Below are positions 47,408 to 62,019 of a stretch of DNA of 64,000 bases, piece after piece; position 1 is the first letter of the stretch, and each line of letters starts with the position of its first letter. The translations under genes were made by a program, and so were the position numbers. The notes under the pieces are model-generated. The model did not search any database. It was not told the origin of the DNA and saw nothing but the letters and a program-made list of their open reading frames with translations. Source of the stretch: Linyphia triangularis (lineage: Eukaryota; Arthropoda; Arachnida; Araneae; Linyphiidae). The DNA lies in contig OZ021726.1 of NCBI GenBank assembly GCA_963978545.1, positions 56,527,959-56,591,958 on the forward strand, written 5' to 3'.

Positions 47408-47750
47408 CTCGCTTCTTCGTCGACGACAGGCGTCACGGATCCAGACCTGGTCCCGTATATCCTCTCCGCCCCGCCATAATAGGGCTCCTCGTAGGGGGAC
47501 ACGGCAGCCGCAGCAGCTGCAGCGGCGAACACTCTGGCCGGTTCGTAGCGCCTTTCGGGCGAAGACAGGTAGCCGCCCTCGAAGCTCTTGCGATGGAATG
47601 TGGGCTCATAGTGGCGCCCCTCCGGGCTCACCGTGTAAATAGGTTGCGCCCCGGCACTGTAGGGACGCTCTGGAGGAGGCCGAGGGTAGCCGCCGCCCTG
47701 GGGCTCGTGGCGGCGATCGTAGCGAGGGAAGGGGGGCGCGCGACTGTCCA
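47408..47750 (-). CDS. SRCIN1/KIAA1217-like: Exon E6: Tyr/Pro-rich segment with poly-Ala
   Basis: This is the largest internal exon (343 bp), with acceptor gtcccttttcag and donor GCGAG|gtgggt. It enters after one codon base and leaves in phase 2. It encodes about 113 residues with eleven tyrosines in short repeats such as RYDRR, RHYEP, RRYEP and SPYEEPYYGG, plus an eight-alanine run after ARVF. The C-terminal SGSVTPVVDEEA leads directly into the E7 coiled coil, a placement also seen in vertebrate relatives where a short acidic stretch precedes the first helix. Many Tyr sites would suit a phosphoprotein scaffold (inference). A candidate alternative partner exon with matching phase lies at 45303-45357. 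Confidence 0.95.
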
Positions 47751-50378
47751 CTGAAAAGGGACGAGAAAAATTTGGTAAGTAAATAGATTGTAGGATAAGA
47801 GTAGTAATTGATTGGTATGTAATTGAACAACATTAATGACATCAAGGAATACTAATAGTTCAATGTTAAATTGGTCTGCTAAAGTTTACTTAGCTGGAAA
47901 ATTTGTGTTCTCTTTGAATCGCTAAAGGTAAAAAGGAATTATGGTATTATGGTTCTCAATGAGACATGACTCTATTTTAATGATTTAAATGAATGTTTCA
48001 TAATTTGCATACACTAAATGCTGGATAGATTTCGCATGGTCTACTTCGGTGGTTATAATTCACCGAAACATAGTTATTAGAAGATTATGAAAGGAAAACT
48101 GCCTTCCAGGAGGTTTTTAATTAGAAACACTAGGAGGAAAACTCCACCTTGGTAGCCCGACAATCGACAAAAGAGTAATTAAACTAGTTCCGCTACGTCT
48201 TAAAATTTGGCAAATTTAAAAACTGCCGTCTACTAACAAGGAGGCCCTTATCTTTAATGTTGAACAAATAAGTAAAGGAGAATTAAATATTTATACAGAG
48301 ATATAGACAAATTTTGTTTTGTTTTATAAAATTCTTCCATCAAAATATTCTTAAACTGATAAAAATTAAATTTAGACCGATTCTATTATGATTGTATTAT
48401 TTTATTAGGAAAAAATTCAAAACACAAGGTTTTCTTTTAAATGCATTTTTAAATAGTCATTCCTTCATTCGATTATGTATAAAATTAAAGATATAAACTC
48501 TATTTTGAACGTCTTTTTTCCCATGATGTCTGATGTCCCTTCCAACATCCATCAAATTTTAAAGTATATTATGTACACTTAATATCATATATAATATTTT
48601 TTTTGTTCATTTATACATCACATATAAGTCACAAAACAAAGTATAATTCAAATAATTATATCACACAATTAGTAGGAATTGCGCATTAAGACATTTAATT
48701 AATTTCAAAATGAAATATACCATAAAATATGTAAAAAATATATTAATATTATCAGTTGGATATAGTTAAAATGTTTAACGCTATGTACCTTATTAGCCAA
48801 ATATTAGCATTGAAAAAGCAATATTTTTAAAGTAATTGAGTAAATATAACTGTATTTGCTAAATGAAAACATTGGAAAATTGTATTTTGATGATGGGTAA
48901 GAAGTTTATATCATGGAATTTCCATTTTAATGTAGCATATGATTATCACGAAAATTTTATTTCACAGAATACATTTTTATGGTGATACGAGTGGAATATG
49001 TCAGTGAAGGCCATTGTTGGTATTGAAATTACATTGAAGGTCTTCTCAAGTGTAAATGAAGTGGTTCACGGTTCGCAACATTCCTTTAAAGTTGCTGATA
49101 ATGGAGATGGTTCAACGTTTCAACATGAATTTAGATCCTTTTCTGTTCTAAACAATGTTAAAAAAAGTTTATTATATCTTCTTTGGAAAATACTACTGAT
49201 TTAAACCTTTAAACTGGACTCACGACTCAGAGATAGTTTCTCACCAAATATGCGAGGAGGTCTCGCAATCGAACCTTGCAGTTTCTGTTTCGAAGTGAGG
49301 AGACAAGTCGGCAATTGTGACTAATAGTCTAAAGACGGTAATTCTGCTGCCTTGTAGAAGTTTTCTGGGATTTCTCTGAATCAAGATACAAATGCGGGGT
49401 TTAGTGCCTATAGAAAAACACGCGAGTAAGTGCTCCTCTATAACAAATGGATACTGCTATCATTGCCAGACCTGCGAAATATGCCCTTCCGTAACTTTTG
49501 CATGCTATAAGAAAATATCCCATCCATCAATCGTTATTTTAGTTTCTACATTTTTAAAAGGTGAGAAAATTATTCAAATGCTACCAAACTCCATTTGGTC
49601 TAGTTTGAAAGAACAGATTCAAAATCATACTTTGGCGATGTGTTGAACTACTTTCTTTTTAAAAAAAAACACCTCTACACTTAATTATTTGTCAGAATGA
49701 CGTAAATTCAAAGTAATTCAATGTAACAAGGGATATTTTTTTTTTTTTTTTCAGTTTACCATCAAAGGAAAATCTACGATTGCATGATAATATTTATAAC
49801 ACCCCACTTTATAAAGTATTTATATGAGTCATGTGTTAAAATAATATTTATCTCCTATATACCTTTGAATTATCTGCTTAAACAACATAATACGATGATA
49901 AATGAAAAAGCAAATATTATGATCTCCTATAATAAGGGTATTAATAGAATACCTTAAATTCAAGTTGAGTCAGTATTGCATTTATAATGTTTTTGTTTTT
50001 TTTATATATAGACGTTCTAAACCCATAAATCGTGAAAACTTATTCTTTTCTACGCATTTTTGACCATGGTAAAAAAAAGCATTTCAATGCATCTACTTTT
50101 TTTTTTTTTTTAAATAAATTCTTACTGATTCAGACCTATTCTCCCTCAAGTACTAGCATTTCTTTGTCCCTTAATCTCAAACATCAGAATAATAATAATA
50201 ATAAAATAAAAAAAAAAAAAAAAAAAAAAGAATATGTATATATGACTACGCAGCTATAACTCTCTTCCCCTTTCTTCGTTTCATCTTACTTAGGATAAAG
50301 ATAAATATATATAAAAAAATTGTATAAGAAGAGCGCTTACCAACAAAAGGCCATAGAAGAAATACAGTAGTAACTTAC
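47751..50378 (-). other. Intron E5-E6 (2.6 kb)
   Basis: This is AT-rich with T runs (about 49737-49751, 50098-50112) and A runs (50210-50229). Open frames at 48998-49204, 49392-49646 and 50032-50259 show no recognisable motif. I see no mobile element. Confidence 0.75.
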
Positions 50379-50537
50379 CTATGGGGGGCCTGGGCATTCC
50401 TGCCCTTGGCGAGGGTATGGAAGGCGGGGGCCCCGTGGGTGGGGGAGGGGTGCATCGTATACCTTTTCCCATGGGGAGGGTGCCCCCTTGTTGCTGGAAC
50501 GAACGCTGAGGCTTCGGAGGAGGAGGCTGCATAACGC
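50379..50537 (-). CDS. SRCIN1/KIAA1217-like: Exon E5: Pro-rich segment with SH3-type motifs (phase 1-1)
   Basis: This 159-bp exon lies between acceptor gttcctttcag and donor ATAG|gtaagtt. It encodes GVMQPPPPKPQRSFQQQGG, TLPMGKGIRCTPPPPTG and PPPSIPSPRAGMPRPPI. The PPKPQR stretch fits the class II SH3 ligand pattern PxxPx(R/K). Known SRCIN1 biology includes SH3-dependent contacts, so docking is plausible, but no partner can be named from sequence. Both ends are phase 1, allowing in-frame skipping. A SINE and long microsatellites occupy the intron just upstream in transcript order. Confidence 0.93.
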   Translation of the reverse strand, partial: ALCSLLLRSLSVRSSNKGAPSPWEKVYDAPLPHPRGPRLPYPRQGQECPGPP

Positions 50538-50645
50538 CTGAAAGGAACATAGGCATACATGGTGTCTTAAATAAGCACTTCAAATGAAAAGCAAGCAAAT
50601 GATGATAAATTATGTAATATAATAATAGTAGTAGTAGTAATATTA

Positions 50646-50854
50646 GCAATAATAATAATAATAATAATAAAAATTCTAATGGCGGGCCCGCAGTCCACGC
50701 TTGGCCACTACAAGGCTGGAAGCGATGGCCACTTGTGAAAGGGCACCCAGTGGGAGGGCGAACTTTGCCCCTAACTTAGGACATCCATGTCTTACCCCGG
50801 ATTCGAACCGAGACCCACGGTTGTCTGATGCGCTAACCACTATACTGAATGGAC
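50646..50854 (-). mobile_element. tRNA-derived SINE (second family) with (TTA)n tail
   Basis: Minus strand: TCCATTCAGTATAGTGG at the 5' end, with A box TAGTGGTTAGCGCATC (about 50828-50843) and B box GGTTCGAATCC (50799-50809). A GC-rich body with no similarity to the SINE at 20633 follows, ending in a (TTA)n tail (50646-50670). Its head sits next to a long AAAT microsatellite. I could not fix a target-site duplication because both sides are simple sequence. Confidence 0.85.
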
Positions 50855-50889
50855 GAAATAAAGATAATAACAATAAAAACAACAAAAAC

Positions 50890-51150
<261 letters not shown>

Positions 51151-51841
51151 AATAATAATAACAATAATTCGGGTCAATCTATGAGGCAATGGAAATCCAT
51201 GTTATTCAGAGTGGTAGCAAAGTCCAGTGTTGTGCCTTTTCAATAATTTTTCCAAACTTTGCGGTACTGGTATTATCATGAAAAAAAGACAAATCGGAGT
51301 CTATAAAGATTAGATCGGTACAATTGCACTTTTGGCTATCAAAAATCTAAATTTCACCTTACTTCAAAATTTCGGAAACTTCTCTGACATTTTAAGAATA
51401 ATTCCATAATTAAAAATATCTCTGATAAATCCCAGATTTTTAGTTTCTCAATAACTTCAGCTCTTTTCTGCAAATGGTTTATATAGTTGCAGTGATCCTC
51501 AATCACATTGCATGGTCTATCAATTTTCAGAGGATAATGGTCACACGCAAAAAGAAGTCCTCCAAAATGATATCAGGAAGATAGGTTGACATTTACACAT
51601 TATGAATAATTTTTTTTATCAGCTTAGTAGAGTATAATACGTGACTGCATCTTGGAGATGATTTTTTGACCCCATTAATTTAGTTCTTCAGGATGTTTAA
51701 TGATGCATACAAGTCTTAAGTCTTCTAAGAGGACAGAGAGAAGTCAAATTTATAAAATGTATACATTGTTTTTTTGTATACTAGATTATTCATATGTTAA
51801 TTATAAGTCGAATACACATGACATTTATTTAGTATATTTAC

Positions 51842-51940
51842 CTGGAGGAATAAGTATTTCCTTGGGACGTCTTTCCGGACTGGGAGGGCCTGGAGGGGCG
51901 TACGTCAGATGAGTACCCCAAGGTAGAGTTTGAGCATAGG
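51842..51940 (-). CDS. SRCIN1/KIAA1217-like: Exon E4: Pro-rich disordered segment (phase 1-1)
   Basis: This 99-bp exon lies between ttcttgtag and CCAG|gtaaat. Both flanking introns are phase 1, so the exon could be skipped without a frameshift. It encodes YAQTLPWGTHLTYAPP, then GPPSPERRPKEILIPP. The SPERR stretch recurs in E6 (SPERRY), so a small repeated motif may run through this Pro/Tyr-rich region. No domain is recognised. Splice sites are strong and the frame is open only in this register across the exon. Confidence 0.9.
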
Positions 51941-54701
<2,761 letters not shown>

Positions 54702-54816
54702 CAATAGGAGGTTTTGATCTGTCCGGAGGCGAGTACGGACCAGGGGGTAACGTCTGCGTCGCCAGAGGACAATAGGCACTGAGTCCGGCAGCTCCATAGT
54801 AGCCACCCACGCCACC
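54702..54816 (-). CDS. SRCIN1/KIAA1217-like: Exon E3: Gly/Tyr/Pro-rich disordered segment
   Basis: This 115-bp exon lies between acceptor cttcccataatag and donor ATTG|gtcagt. It enters in phase 0 and leaves in phase 1. It encodes GGVGGYYGAAGLSAYC, then PLATQTLPPGPYSPPDRSK and PPI, a low-complexity segment with no recognisable fold. GC-rich codons contrast with the AT-rich introns on both sides. It continues smoothly into E4 through a split Ala codon. Function beyond a flexible linker is unknown; the Tyr and Pro content fits the phosphotyrosine and SH3 partner sites known in vertebrate relatives, but that is inference. Confidence 0.9.
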
Positions 54817-57459
54817 CTATTATGGGAAGAAAAGCACAATATTTCTACATTAGAAGATAATCCAAAGAATCGTATATATTATGACATTAGGGAAGTCACA
54901 CCACAACCGGTGTAGAAGTATGCTTTATCGTTATACGAAGCAGATGCCTGATTTTTATTTAAAAATCATAAACAAATTTAATGTAAATTTTTAAAATTGA
55001 AAAATACATTTGATTCAACAACATTTTTCAATAGTTTTTTTTACCAAAGTGTGTTTTCAAAAACTAAAAATTGTAATAACAATTAAAAGATTAAGCATGG
55101 TTACATTAGCAATAGTTAAAATTTCTAGATGATAACATTTGACTTTTGAAATAGGGCATAAGATTCCTAACATACTTATGCTTGTATAGTTTAATTATCG
55201 TTTACACTCTTGTCATACAGGTCAATTTCTTAGCGCCAATTATAACTTAAGAAATATTGTAGGAATTTATATTGACTTGTATCCGAATACTTCTAAAAAC
55301 GAAGGTAGGGATAATATTTCTTTTATCCAATAATATTATATACATATTTCAATCTCTTCTTTCCGAAACAACACGCACTTATTCTACACTCTGTTCCCCT
55401 CCGTCCGGTAGTCAAAATGACCTTCGCTTTTGAAAACAAGAAAGAAAACCCGGTAATGTCTTATACTTTTTCTTTTCTTCTCAAACAACTCCTATTCTTA
55501 CTTCGCCATTTTCTAAGACAAAGGTTACTCGAAGTTTATGATTGTTTCGGCGGCTTTCGAGCCTTTGCGTGGGCGATTCACATGAAGATAACTACTGACT
55601 GCTGGATACCATCACACGCGCTTACGTGCCGAAAAGATGGAATTTTCCATCTTTAGATACTGCTTCTGATTTACAGTCCCTAGCTTGCGGGGGATGGAAA
55701 TGAGAAAGTGTATATTAGTCTTTTGATACAAACTTCATCACGATACGAATTTAATAAGAGTGTTTTTGGTGATTTCGAGCTTGGATTTTCAAGTTGCCTG
55801 GGAAAAAGAATGTTAAAAAACTTCACTGATGTTATAAAATATGTGACTTGGTCATTTTAACGCATACGGAAATAAAAGTTAATAAAAGTATGTATGAATG
55901 TAGCAAATGAAATTAAAAAAGCATCGTTTAGCTTTCGAATACATTCAAATTGCTCACCTATTTACTTAGTTTTGTACAACTTTTTATTGTCTCAGGGACA
56001 ACATGAGCGCGTTATACTTTTTTTTTTTTTTTTTTAAATTTAATCTTAATAATTTGAACTAAATTCTGGACATTACCAATCATTCTACTTCTGTATTGTT
56101 AGTCAAATATCTATATCTGCTTAATAGCAGAAAAGGTCCAAACTCAGAATAGGGGACATTACATTAAGTTGATTAATTACAAAAAGGTAAACTATTGATT
56201 CAAGAATATCTCGTTACTCATTCTAGTAAATCGTATAACTTTTAAAAAAGCATTTTTTTTTTTTTTTTTTTTTATGAAGATTCATTGATTTCAGTGGAAT
56301 TATTACTTAATCAAACTTAAAAAATGTGCATTCCGGTAGAATTTCAGTCACATCAACATTGATTACTCAGAGTATTGTTATTACCAAGAAAATTTATTTT
56401 TACGACTGATGACACAGATATGGCTACATAATTATGCAGATGCCTCTGAAATACTTCAAGTGATTTTGATGCCCGTGCTATTCGTGAGAACAACAGGATA
56501 CAATTGCGGATGAATGGGCTTCCTGTATCTAATGGAAAGTTCTCAACCGTTAAGGTTATTTAGAAGTTCCACTTCAAGAACCATATTCCATGTTTGTCGT
56601 TGTGGTTAGGGATTGTTAAAAAAAAAAAAAAAAAAATGCGTGCAGCTGCACATTTGTAATAGTCTTTCTTCATCCGAAAAGGTTTTTTTTTTTATATTCA
56701 ATATGAGAAAAAATCATCATACAAATTTAGTTTGAAAGTCTCTTGTATTCTTCTTTTATAAATGTTTGTAAAAAAGTCAGGATACCAAGCATGTATGATT
56801 TGATGACATTTAATGGCTGAAATCTACTATTGTTATGAATGGCGTCGCATAACAAAAACTCTATATTTGGATTTTTTTTTAACAAAAATATCATAATTGG
56901 TGAATTTGGAAACAAACGTCGTGAAAAAACAAGTCATCGAATAATACATCAAGATACGAAAATATAAACTTCACATAGAGTTACTATGAAAAAACTTTTC
57001 CGGTAAAACTTTAAAGTACTTCCGGTTTGAAGCTCAAATTGAATTTTGTGTTATGCTACTAATTTTATAAAGACCATCAAGCAGATATAAGATCTGTAGG
57101 ATTTGTAGTTTTTAGGCTTAATAAATTTCAAATTGCCCTCCAGTCGCCATAAATGACACTTCTAAGTATTAATTCCTATCGAATTTCTAATGGAAATTCC
57201 TCTCGATGGAGACACTTAGTTTAACAGCTTAGATTTTTTTCTCCGGATAGATAGCCTTTGTATATGCTTGTTACTTGTTAGGATAATGTAGAAACTACTA
57301 ACACGAGATGATGAAAATGTTTGTTCGCATTCATTCTATTCTCAACAATGCTTGTAAATTACACACGATTTCATCGTGCTTTTGTTGCGACACAATCGTT
57401 ATAATTCAATTGAGTGTAATTTTTTTAGACTGAATAGTGAAGCACAATTCGTCTGTTAC

Positions 57460-58176
57460 TAGAGGTCAGAAATATCGATCAAAATAAATATCGATACTAT
57501 ATCGTTGCTTAGAAAAAAATATCGATATATCGATACATGATTTTTTTGTCATTTGATTTTCAATTTTGCCAGAAACGAAGTTTTTGGGTGGCAAATTTCT
57601 ACTTTACATGAATTCATGCCAAAATTGTTTTAATAAATAAATTATAAAAATTGTTTTAATAAATAAATTATAAAAATTGTTTTAATAAATAAATTATAAA
57701 AATTGTTTTAATAAATAAATTTTATTATCAATCAGAATAAATAAAATACATTTGGATGCCAATGTATAAATTCACATTTATTTTTAAAGAAGAAATTTTG
57801 AAAAGTAGTTTACCGCATATTTTACTGATAGAGATGTTTTTAATATTTAAAATTCGATGCAAATTCCAGGCACACGTTGGCAACAGAAATGGCGCTATGT
57901 TAATGACTACTAATAAATGATCTTATCTTTCCATTACATTATGTTTTCTTTTTGGTTAGGGTGCCATTTTAACTGTCTCACAGCCAAGTCCAAACATTAG
58001 TTTTGAAGTTTTTGAAAAAGGAATAAAGAAAATCGAAAAAATACATGAAACTACAAAACGATCATTAAAAAACTAAAAATGTTTGAAAATATCGATATAA
58101 CAGTGATCAGTATCGATATTTTTAGTATCGATATTTTAAAAGAAATATCGTCGTATCGATATATCGCCGACCTCTA
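57460..58176. mobile_element. hAT-type MITE with perfect 8-bp target-site duplication
   Basis: The ends TAGAGGTCAGAAATATCGAT and (reverse complement) TAGAGGTCGGCGATATATCG are followed inward by further ATCGATA repeats on both sides. Flanks TCTGTTAC at 57452-57459 and 58177-58184 are identical, the 8-bp duplication expected of hAT. A 26-bp minisatellite (ATTGTTTTAATAAATAAATT unit core) repeats about four times at 57624-57722. At 717 bp with no coding sequence it is non-autonomous. Confidence 0.88.
57624..57722. repeat. 26-bp minisatellite, about four units
   Basis: Nearly identical units with core TTGTTTTAATAAATAAATT then ATAAAAA, inside the hAT MITE. Confidence 0.9.
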
Positions 58177-58335
58177 TCTGTTACCCAACATACTTTAATA
58201 AGCTGGTTTTTAGGAAATAGTGTATCATATGAGGAGAGAGTACATTCTAAACGAAATTACAAATTAGGTTATCTCTAACATAAATAGCTAATGAAAGGTT
58301 AGAAAAGAGAAATGTTAATAAAAATAATCAGTGAC

Positions 58336-58480
58336 CTTCGCCCTGTGTATGTGCTGATTCTGATACTCGGAATCGAACTCGGGCTCGCTGAAGTAACTCA
58401 GCTCTCCTTCCCACGTGCTGTACACTTCTCCGTTCGGTTCCTGCTCATAGATGCGAAGCACCGATCGATCCCGGATATCC
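58336..58480 (-). CDS. SRCIN1/KIAA1217-like: Exon E2: AIP3-like module, second half
   Basis: This 145-bp exon starts after tgtaactcag. Its first base completes the Arg codon split in E1, giving ELEDLR-DIRDRSVLRIYE, a continuous family-conserved stretch. The rest reads EQEPNGEVYSTWEGEL, then SYFSEPEFDSEYQ and ends at HIHRAK. It leaves in phase 0. The donor AAG|gtcact is weaker than the others in this gene. The Glu/Tyr-rich tail marks the transition from the folded module to disordered sequence. The join to E3 rests on phase agreement and on E3 having good splice sites. Confidence 0.94.
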
Positions 58481-60109
58481 CTGAGTTACAAAAACGAAAC
58501 TCGTAAAAAGTTTGATACGTTACAAGAGAAGCATTAAGAAACAAGTCACCATTCATGAACATTAAACAAAATCATGTCACTTCATTATGAGACAGATAAA
58601 GAAGCAAATGAAATCATTAGGAAACATAAAGAACTTGATTCGAGGAACAAAGAAACATGTAACTTTTCTTTTACAAATATAAAGGACCTTATGAGTGTAA
58701 TGTAACGTAAAGAAATTGGAAATTTTATCGTGATGAGTGTAAAAAAAATACATATATTCACTGGGATAAATAAAGAAAAGCGACACTACATTGAAAAATA
58801 TAAAGATATGCAACTTAAATAATTTCATTTCACTGCAAAAAATAAAAATAAAAAAAATGTGTGACTTTGTTTTTAGAAACATAAAGGAACTTTTGTGTAT
58901 AATCCAACATAAAGAAATGTGCGATTTTATCGTGATGAATGTAAAAGAATATCTATATTCATTCTGGTAAACAAGGAAAAACATCATTTCATTGAAGAAT
59001 ATAAAGAAATATATTACTTAAATGATGAACAATTGATATATACTTTCACAAAGAAAGATAAAAATTATATTTCTTCAACAGTCTGCCTAAGTAAGCTTCA
59101 CTTCAATTAAAATTTTTAAGTGGCATGTTACTTCAATAAGAAACAAAGATATATGGGAAAGTTTGAGAGAACGTGCACTAATATTCTGAACGGGGGAACA
59201 GAAAGTTGGTTAATTTGATATCTATTGCGCAAATGTAAAACTAGGTCTATGATATTCTAAACGAGAAAAAAAAAATCATCCCCATGTTGCCATTGCCAGA
59301 ATCAAACTAAAATCCTGCTACTTTCATGGGAACACAGGAAGAAGCATATATATGAGGTCATCTAGCCCGTAGACGTAGAACATTTTTATTAGTCCGAGAG
59401 GCGACTGCAATATTTGGACCCCATCGAACATCATTCTGAATTTTGTATAGAAATTACAGAAAAGTGAGTAGATTGCGAATCCACTGATCTGCCGTGGCAA
59501 AAATAGACGAAACTGATCAAAAATCGACTTGGAATGAGTTGAACTAAAATCCAATTGCCAAATATGTCATTACTTGCCAAAAAGAGAACAAACTTTTTCG
59601 TCAGGCAACCCAATGCATTTTGATGTTCAATGAGAAAATGCGCAAACGATTTCTGATCTCTGGCTAGGAAAACTTGTATCTTTTAAAAGTAAGTCAAATT
59701 GGCGACATCAGTTACATCATCAGTGACGTAATGTATATTGCCAATTTGGCTCATTTGTGAAAGATGCAAGTAAGCCATAGCCACACATCCGAATCGTCTG
59801 CATCCTTCTTTATTGAAAATTAAAGAGTGAGGGTTACCAAATAAAAAAAAATGCTCATTATTTGGCAAGTTATGACGTATTTGGCAATTGGATTTAGTTG
59901 AACTTAGTAAAAGTCAATTTTTGATCAGTTTCGGCCATTTTTTGCCACGCAGACCAGTGGATTCGTAATCTACTCACTTTTCTCCAATTTTTATAAAAAA
60001 TTCAGAATGATATTCGATGGGGTCCAAAAATTGCAGTCGCCTCTCAGTCTATAAATAAACTTAGGGACAGAAAAGATGATTTGTGGATGGAAGATGTTAA
60101 GAGTGTTAC
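58481..60109 (-). other. Intron E1-E2 (1.6 kb)
   Basis: About 40% is a long inverted-repeat element (59385-60056). The 58500-59380 part is AT-rich; it has loosely repeated AAAGAAA(C/T)AT words (58540-59000), which make the 136-codon minus open frame 58577-58987 low complexity rather than a gene. Confidence 0.75.
59385..60056. mobile_element. Long inverted-repeat (foldback-like) element next to exon E1
   Basis: The arms of about 200 bp, 59385-59583 and 59858-60056, pair with moderate divergence. Both contain GAGAGGCGACTGCAAT, GGACCCCATCGAA, CATTCTGAATTTT, AAAAGTGAGTAGATT, GAATCCACTG and CCAATTGCCAAATA in mirrored order. The loop contains a smaller hairpin (AAATTGGC / GCCAATTT near 59697-59745). 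I could not settle the outermost bases or a target-site duplication. No coding sequence. Confidence 0.8.
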
Positions 60110-60308
60110 CTGAGGTCTTCCAACTCGTAGAACATGTCTTTTGCGGGGTCGTGAATGTAGACGCGTATGTGGGGCGAGTCCAGGTACTCCATGGTGAGCT
60201 GCTTCGGGAAGGAGCGCACGAAGAGAGCCTTCACCGTGTCCAGGGTGGTGATCTCGTTCGGGAGCAGGGCGCGCTTCGTCTCGCTACGGTACTGCAGGAA
60301 CACGAGAC
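60110..60308 (-). CDS. SRCIN1/KIAA1217-like: Exon E1: AIP3/Bud6-like N-terminal module, first half
   Basis: This 199-bp exon has a tgtttcag acceptor and a CTCAG|gtaaca donor. It enters with 2 nt of a split codon and leaves in phase 2. It encodes about 66 residues, including VFLQYRSETKRALLPNE, TLDTVKALFVRSFPKQL and YIHDPAKDMFYELEDLR. These are the most conserved part of the SKT/SRCIN1 family, the module Pfam groups with yeast actin-interacting protein 3 (AIP3/Bud6). GC content is far above the flanking introns. The preceding exon must end with one codon base and lies to the right, probably beyond the window, because I found no convincing partner in 60309-64000. A long inverted-repeat element ends about 50 bp from its donor. 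Confidence 0.96.
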
Positions 60309-61523
60309 CTGAAACACAATAGACAGTCATTACTAAGGAGCCAACGTGATATCCATAACAGATGTAAAATCAAATTCTTGAAAGTAAGCTTGTCAAGTAC
60401 ACTTGATATAATCCCTACTGATCTAGTACTATCTGCAACCAAAGAAGCACAATGAGACGAATTTCGGTTTTGCAAATGACTTGAGTCCCTTAATAATCGA
60501 ACATTCATCTTGACAACTCCTATGAAGTCGGACAAAATGATTCCGAGCTTTTTACTTCCCGTCTTAACTTAGAGAAATTTTTCATGAGCACAATATACAT
60601 CGAAAATTTGCTTCAAAATTTGGGATATTTTTATCATTCACAAAAACAATAATTTTTACTAATCTAATTTAAAATAAAAAGTTAAATTTAAAATGTTAGG
60701 CTATGAGATGTTCTTGTTCCTTTTTCGAATATGTAGCTCCACAGAAATAAAAAAATAAAAAATTATAAGTAACTAATTTCGAGAGGGTAATAAAAAAAAT
60801 CCATTTATTAACTTTTCAAATTTGATAAATCAGTTTCTTAAATACTATTTTGAAGAAATTTGTAACTATGTTTTGCTAGACCAGGTTTCTGGGAAAATAT
60901 TGCGTTATTTCTATGAGACAGGGTGTGTATGTTATAAAATGATTATATCAAGTACTGAAATATTTTAGTCCCACTATTGCATAAATGATGGTATGAAGCA
61001 GAAAATTTCAGTGCATCAAATTTAATTCTTTAGAAATTGATTGCATCGTGTATTTATGTCAAAAACATTGTTCAATTTACTTTTAATCAACTGATTAAAG
61101 ACGACTTTGAAATTGATAAACAGTCATTGTTTTGAACTTTTACCTTGTTTATTTAGATCATTTAAGGTATATTCTGAATTTTTCAGATTTTTTCGAAAAT
61201 TATTTTTTGATTTTTAAAAAATAAAAAGTAGAACCACAATATCAATTTATTAGCAAAGAAAAAAACTAAAATTTCGTGGTGCAAGTTTCCTTGCCAACCG
61301 GTCGTTAATGCATTATTGCCATCCCATAGTATCGTATACCTGAAATACCAAATGAGTAACCGTAAAAGACCAATAAATTTGTGGGGAATCATCAATTCCC
61401 CTCAAATGACGTCACAAGCTGCAGTCTATAAGAACTGCCGAAAAACTTTCTTTTCAGAGTCTGAAAACACTGTACTTGATAGAGATCGACAACTAGCTGT
61501 TCCAAAGGCTGTTACCGGAAAAT

Positions 61524-61817
61524 GGGGTGAATCGGAACACTTTTCAACTTTCAAAGTAATAATCGGTTGTAATAAGATCGTTAAGGAACATATTTTTGAC
61601 ATAGAAACTTGGGTCTTACCTTCTTCTTTGAGAATCAACCTAAAAATTTTTGTAAAAACTAGGATTTAAATTTATTTTGAATTTTTTCATGGTGTTCCGC
61701 TTCACCCCGCAGAAAGGGATGAATCGGAACACTCGTTACAATTTATGTCTAATCTTATTTAAATGTTTACAGGGTGGAAAAAAACAAATAATAATGCATT
61801 GTGGTAAATAGGAACAC
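61524..61817. repeat. Four copies of a 17-bp GGGGTGAATCGGAACAC-like motif
   Basis: Copies lie at 61524-61540 (plus), 61692-61708 (minus, GTGTTCCGCTTCACCCC), 61716-61732 (plus, GGGATGAATCGGAACAC) and 61801-61817 (plus, degenerate). The two central copies form a hairpin with a 7-nt loop and 15 of 17 pairs. They may be termini of an old transposon. Confidence 0.6.
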
Positions 61818-62019
61818 AAAATTATCATTAAAAAATCATTTAATATGCCGGATAAAATTTGTGTTTGTCAATTATTGTCAAAACAAATCATATGTTTGAA
61901 AGCGTATCAACTCTTATATAACTCTCCTATAACTCATCCAAATAGTCGTTAAAATTAAAAATACTTTTTAATCTACTTTATGTTTGCGTGTCGTATGACT
62001 GCAAATTCTTTAAAATATC

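Larger units (their letters stand above)
54817..58335 (-). other. Intron E2-E3 (3.5 kb)
   Basis: It contains a hAT-type MITE (57460-58176), T runs (about 56018-56034, 56252-56273) and an A run (56618-56635). The open frame 55417-55656 shows no motif. The rest is AT-rich. Confidence 0.75.

Noticed and set aside
58577..58987. Minus-strand 136-codon open frame rich in Phe and Ile
   Set aside because: Low-complexity, made from loosely repeated AAAGAAACAT-like words within an intron; looks like membrane protein only because of T-rich codons.
60076..60312. Plus-strand 78-codon open frame
   Set aside because: Antisense shadow of exon E1.
60284..60535. Candidate upstream exon before E1
   Set aside because: The open frame has no acceptor/donor pair in the required phase 1 and no family-like sequence.
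61316..61669. Plus-strand 117-codon open frame
   Set aside because: No recognised motif; it includes one of the repeated GAATCGGAACAC motifs, so more likely old repeat sequence.
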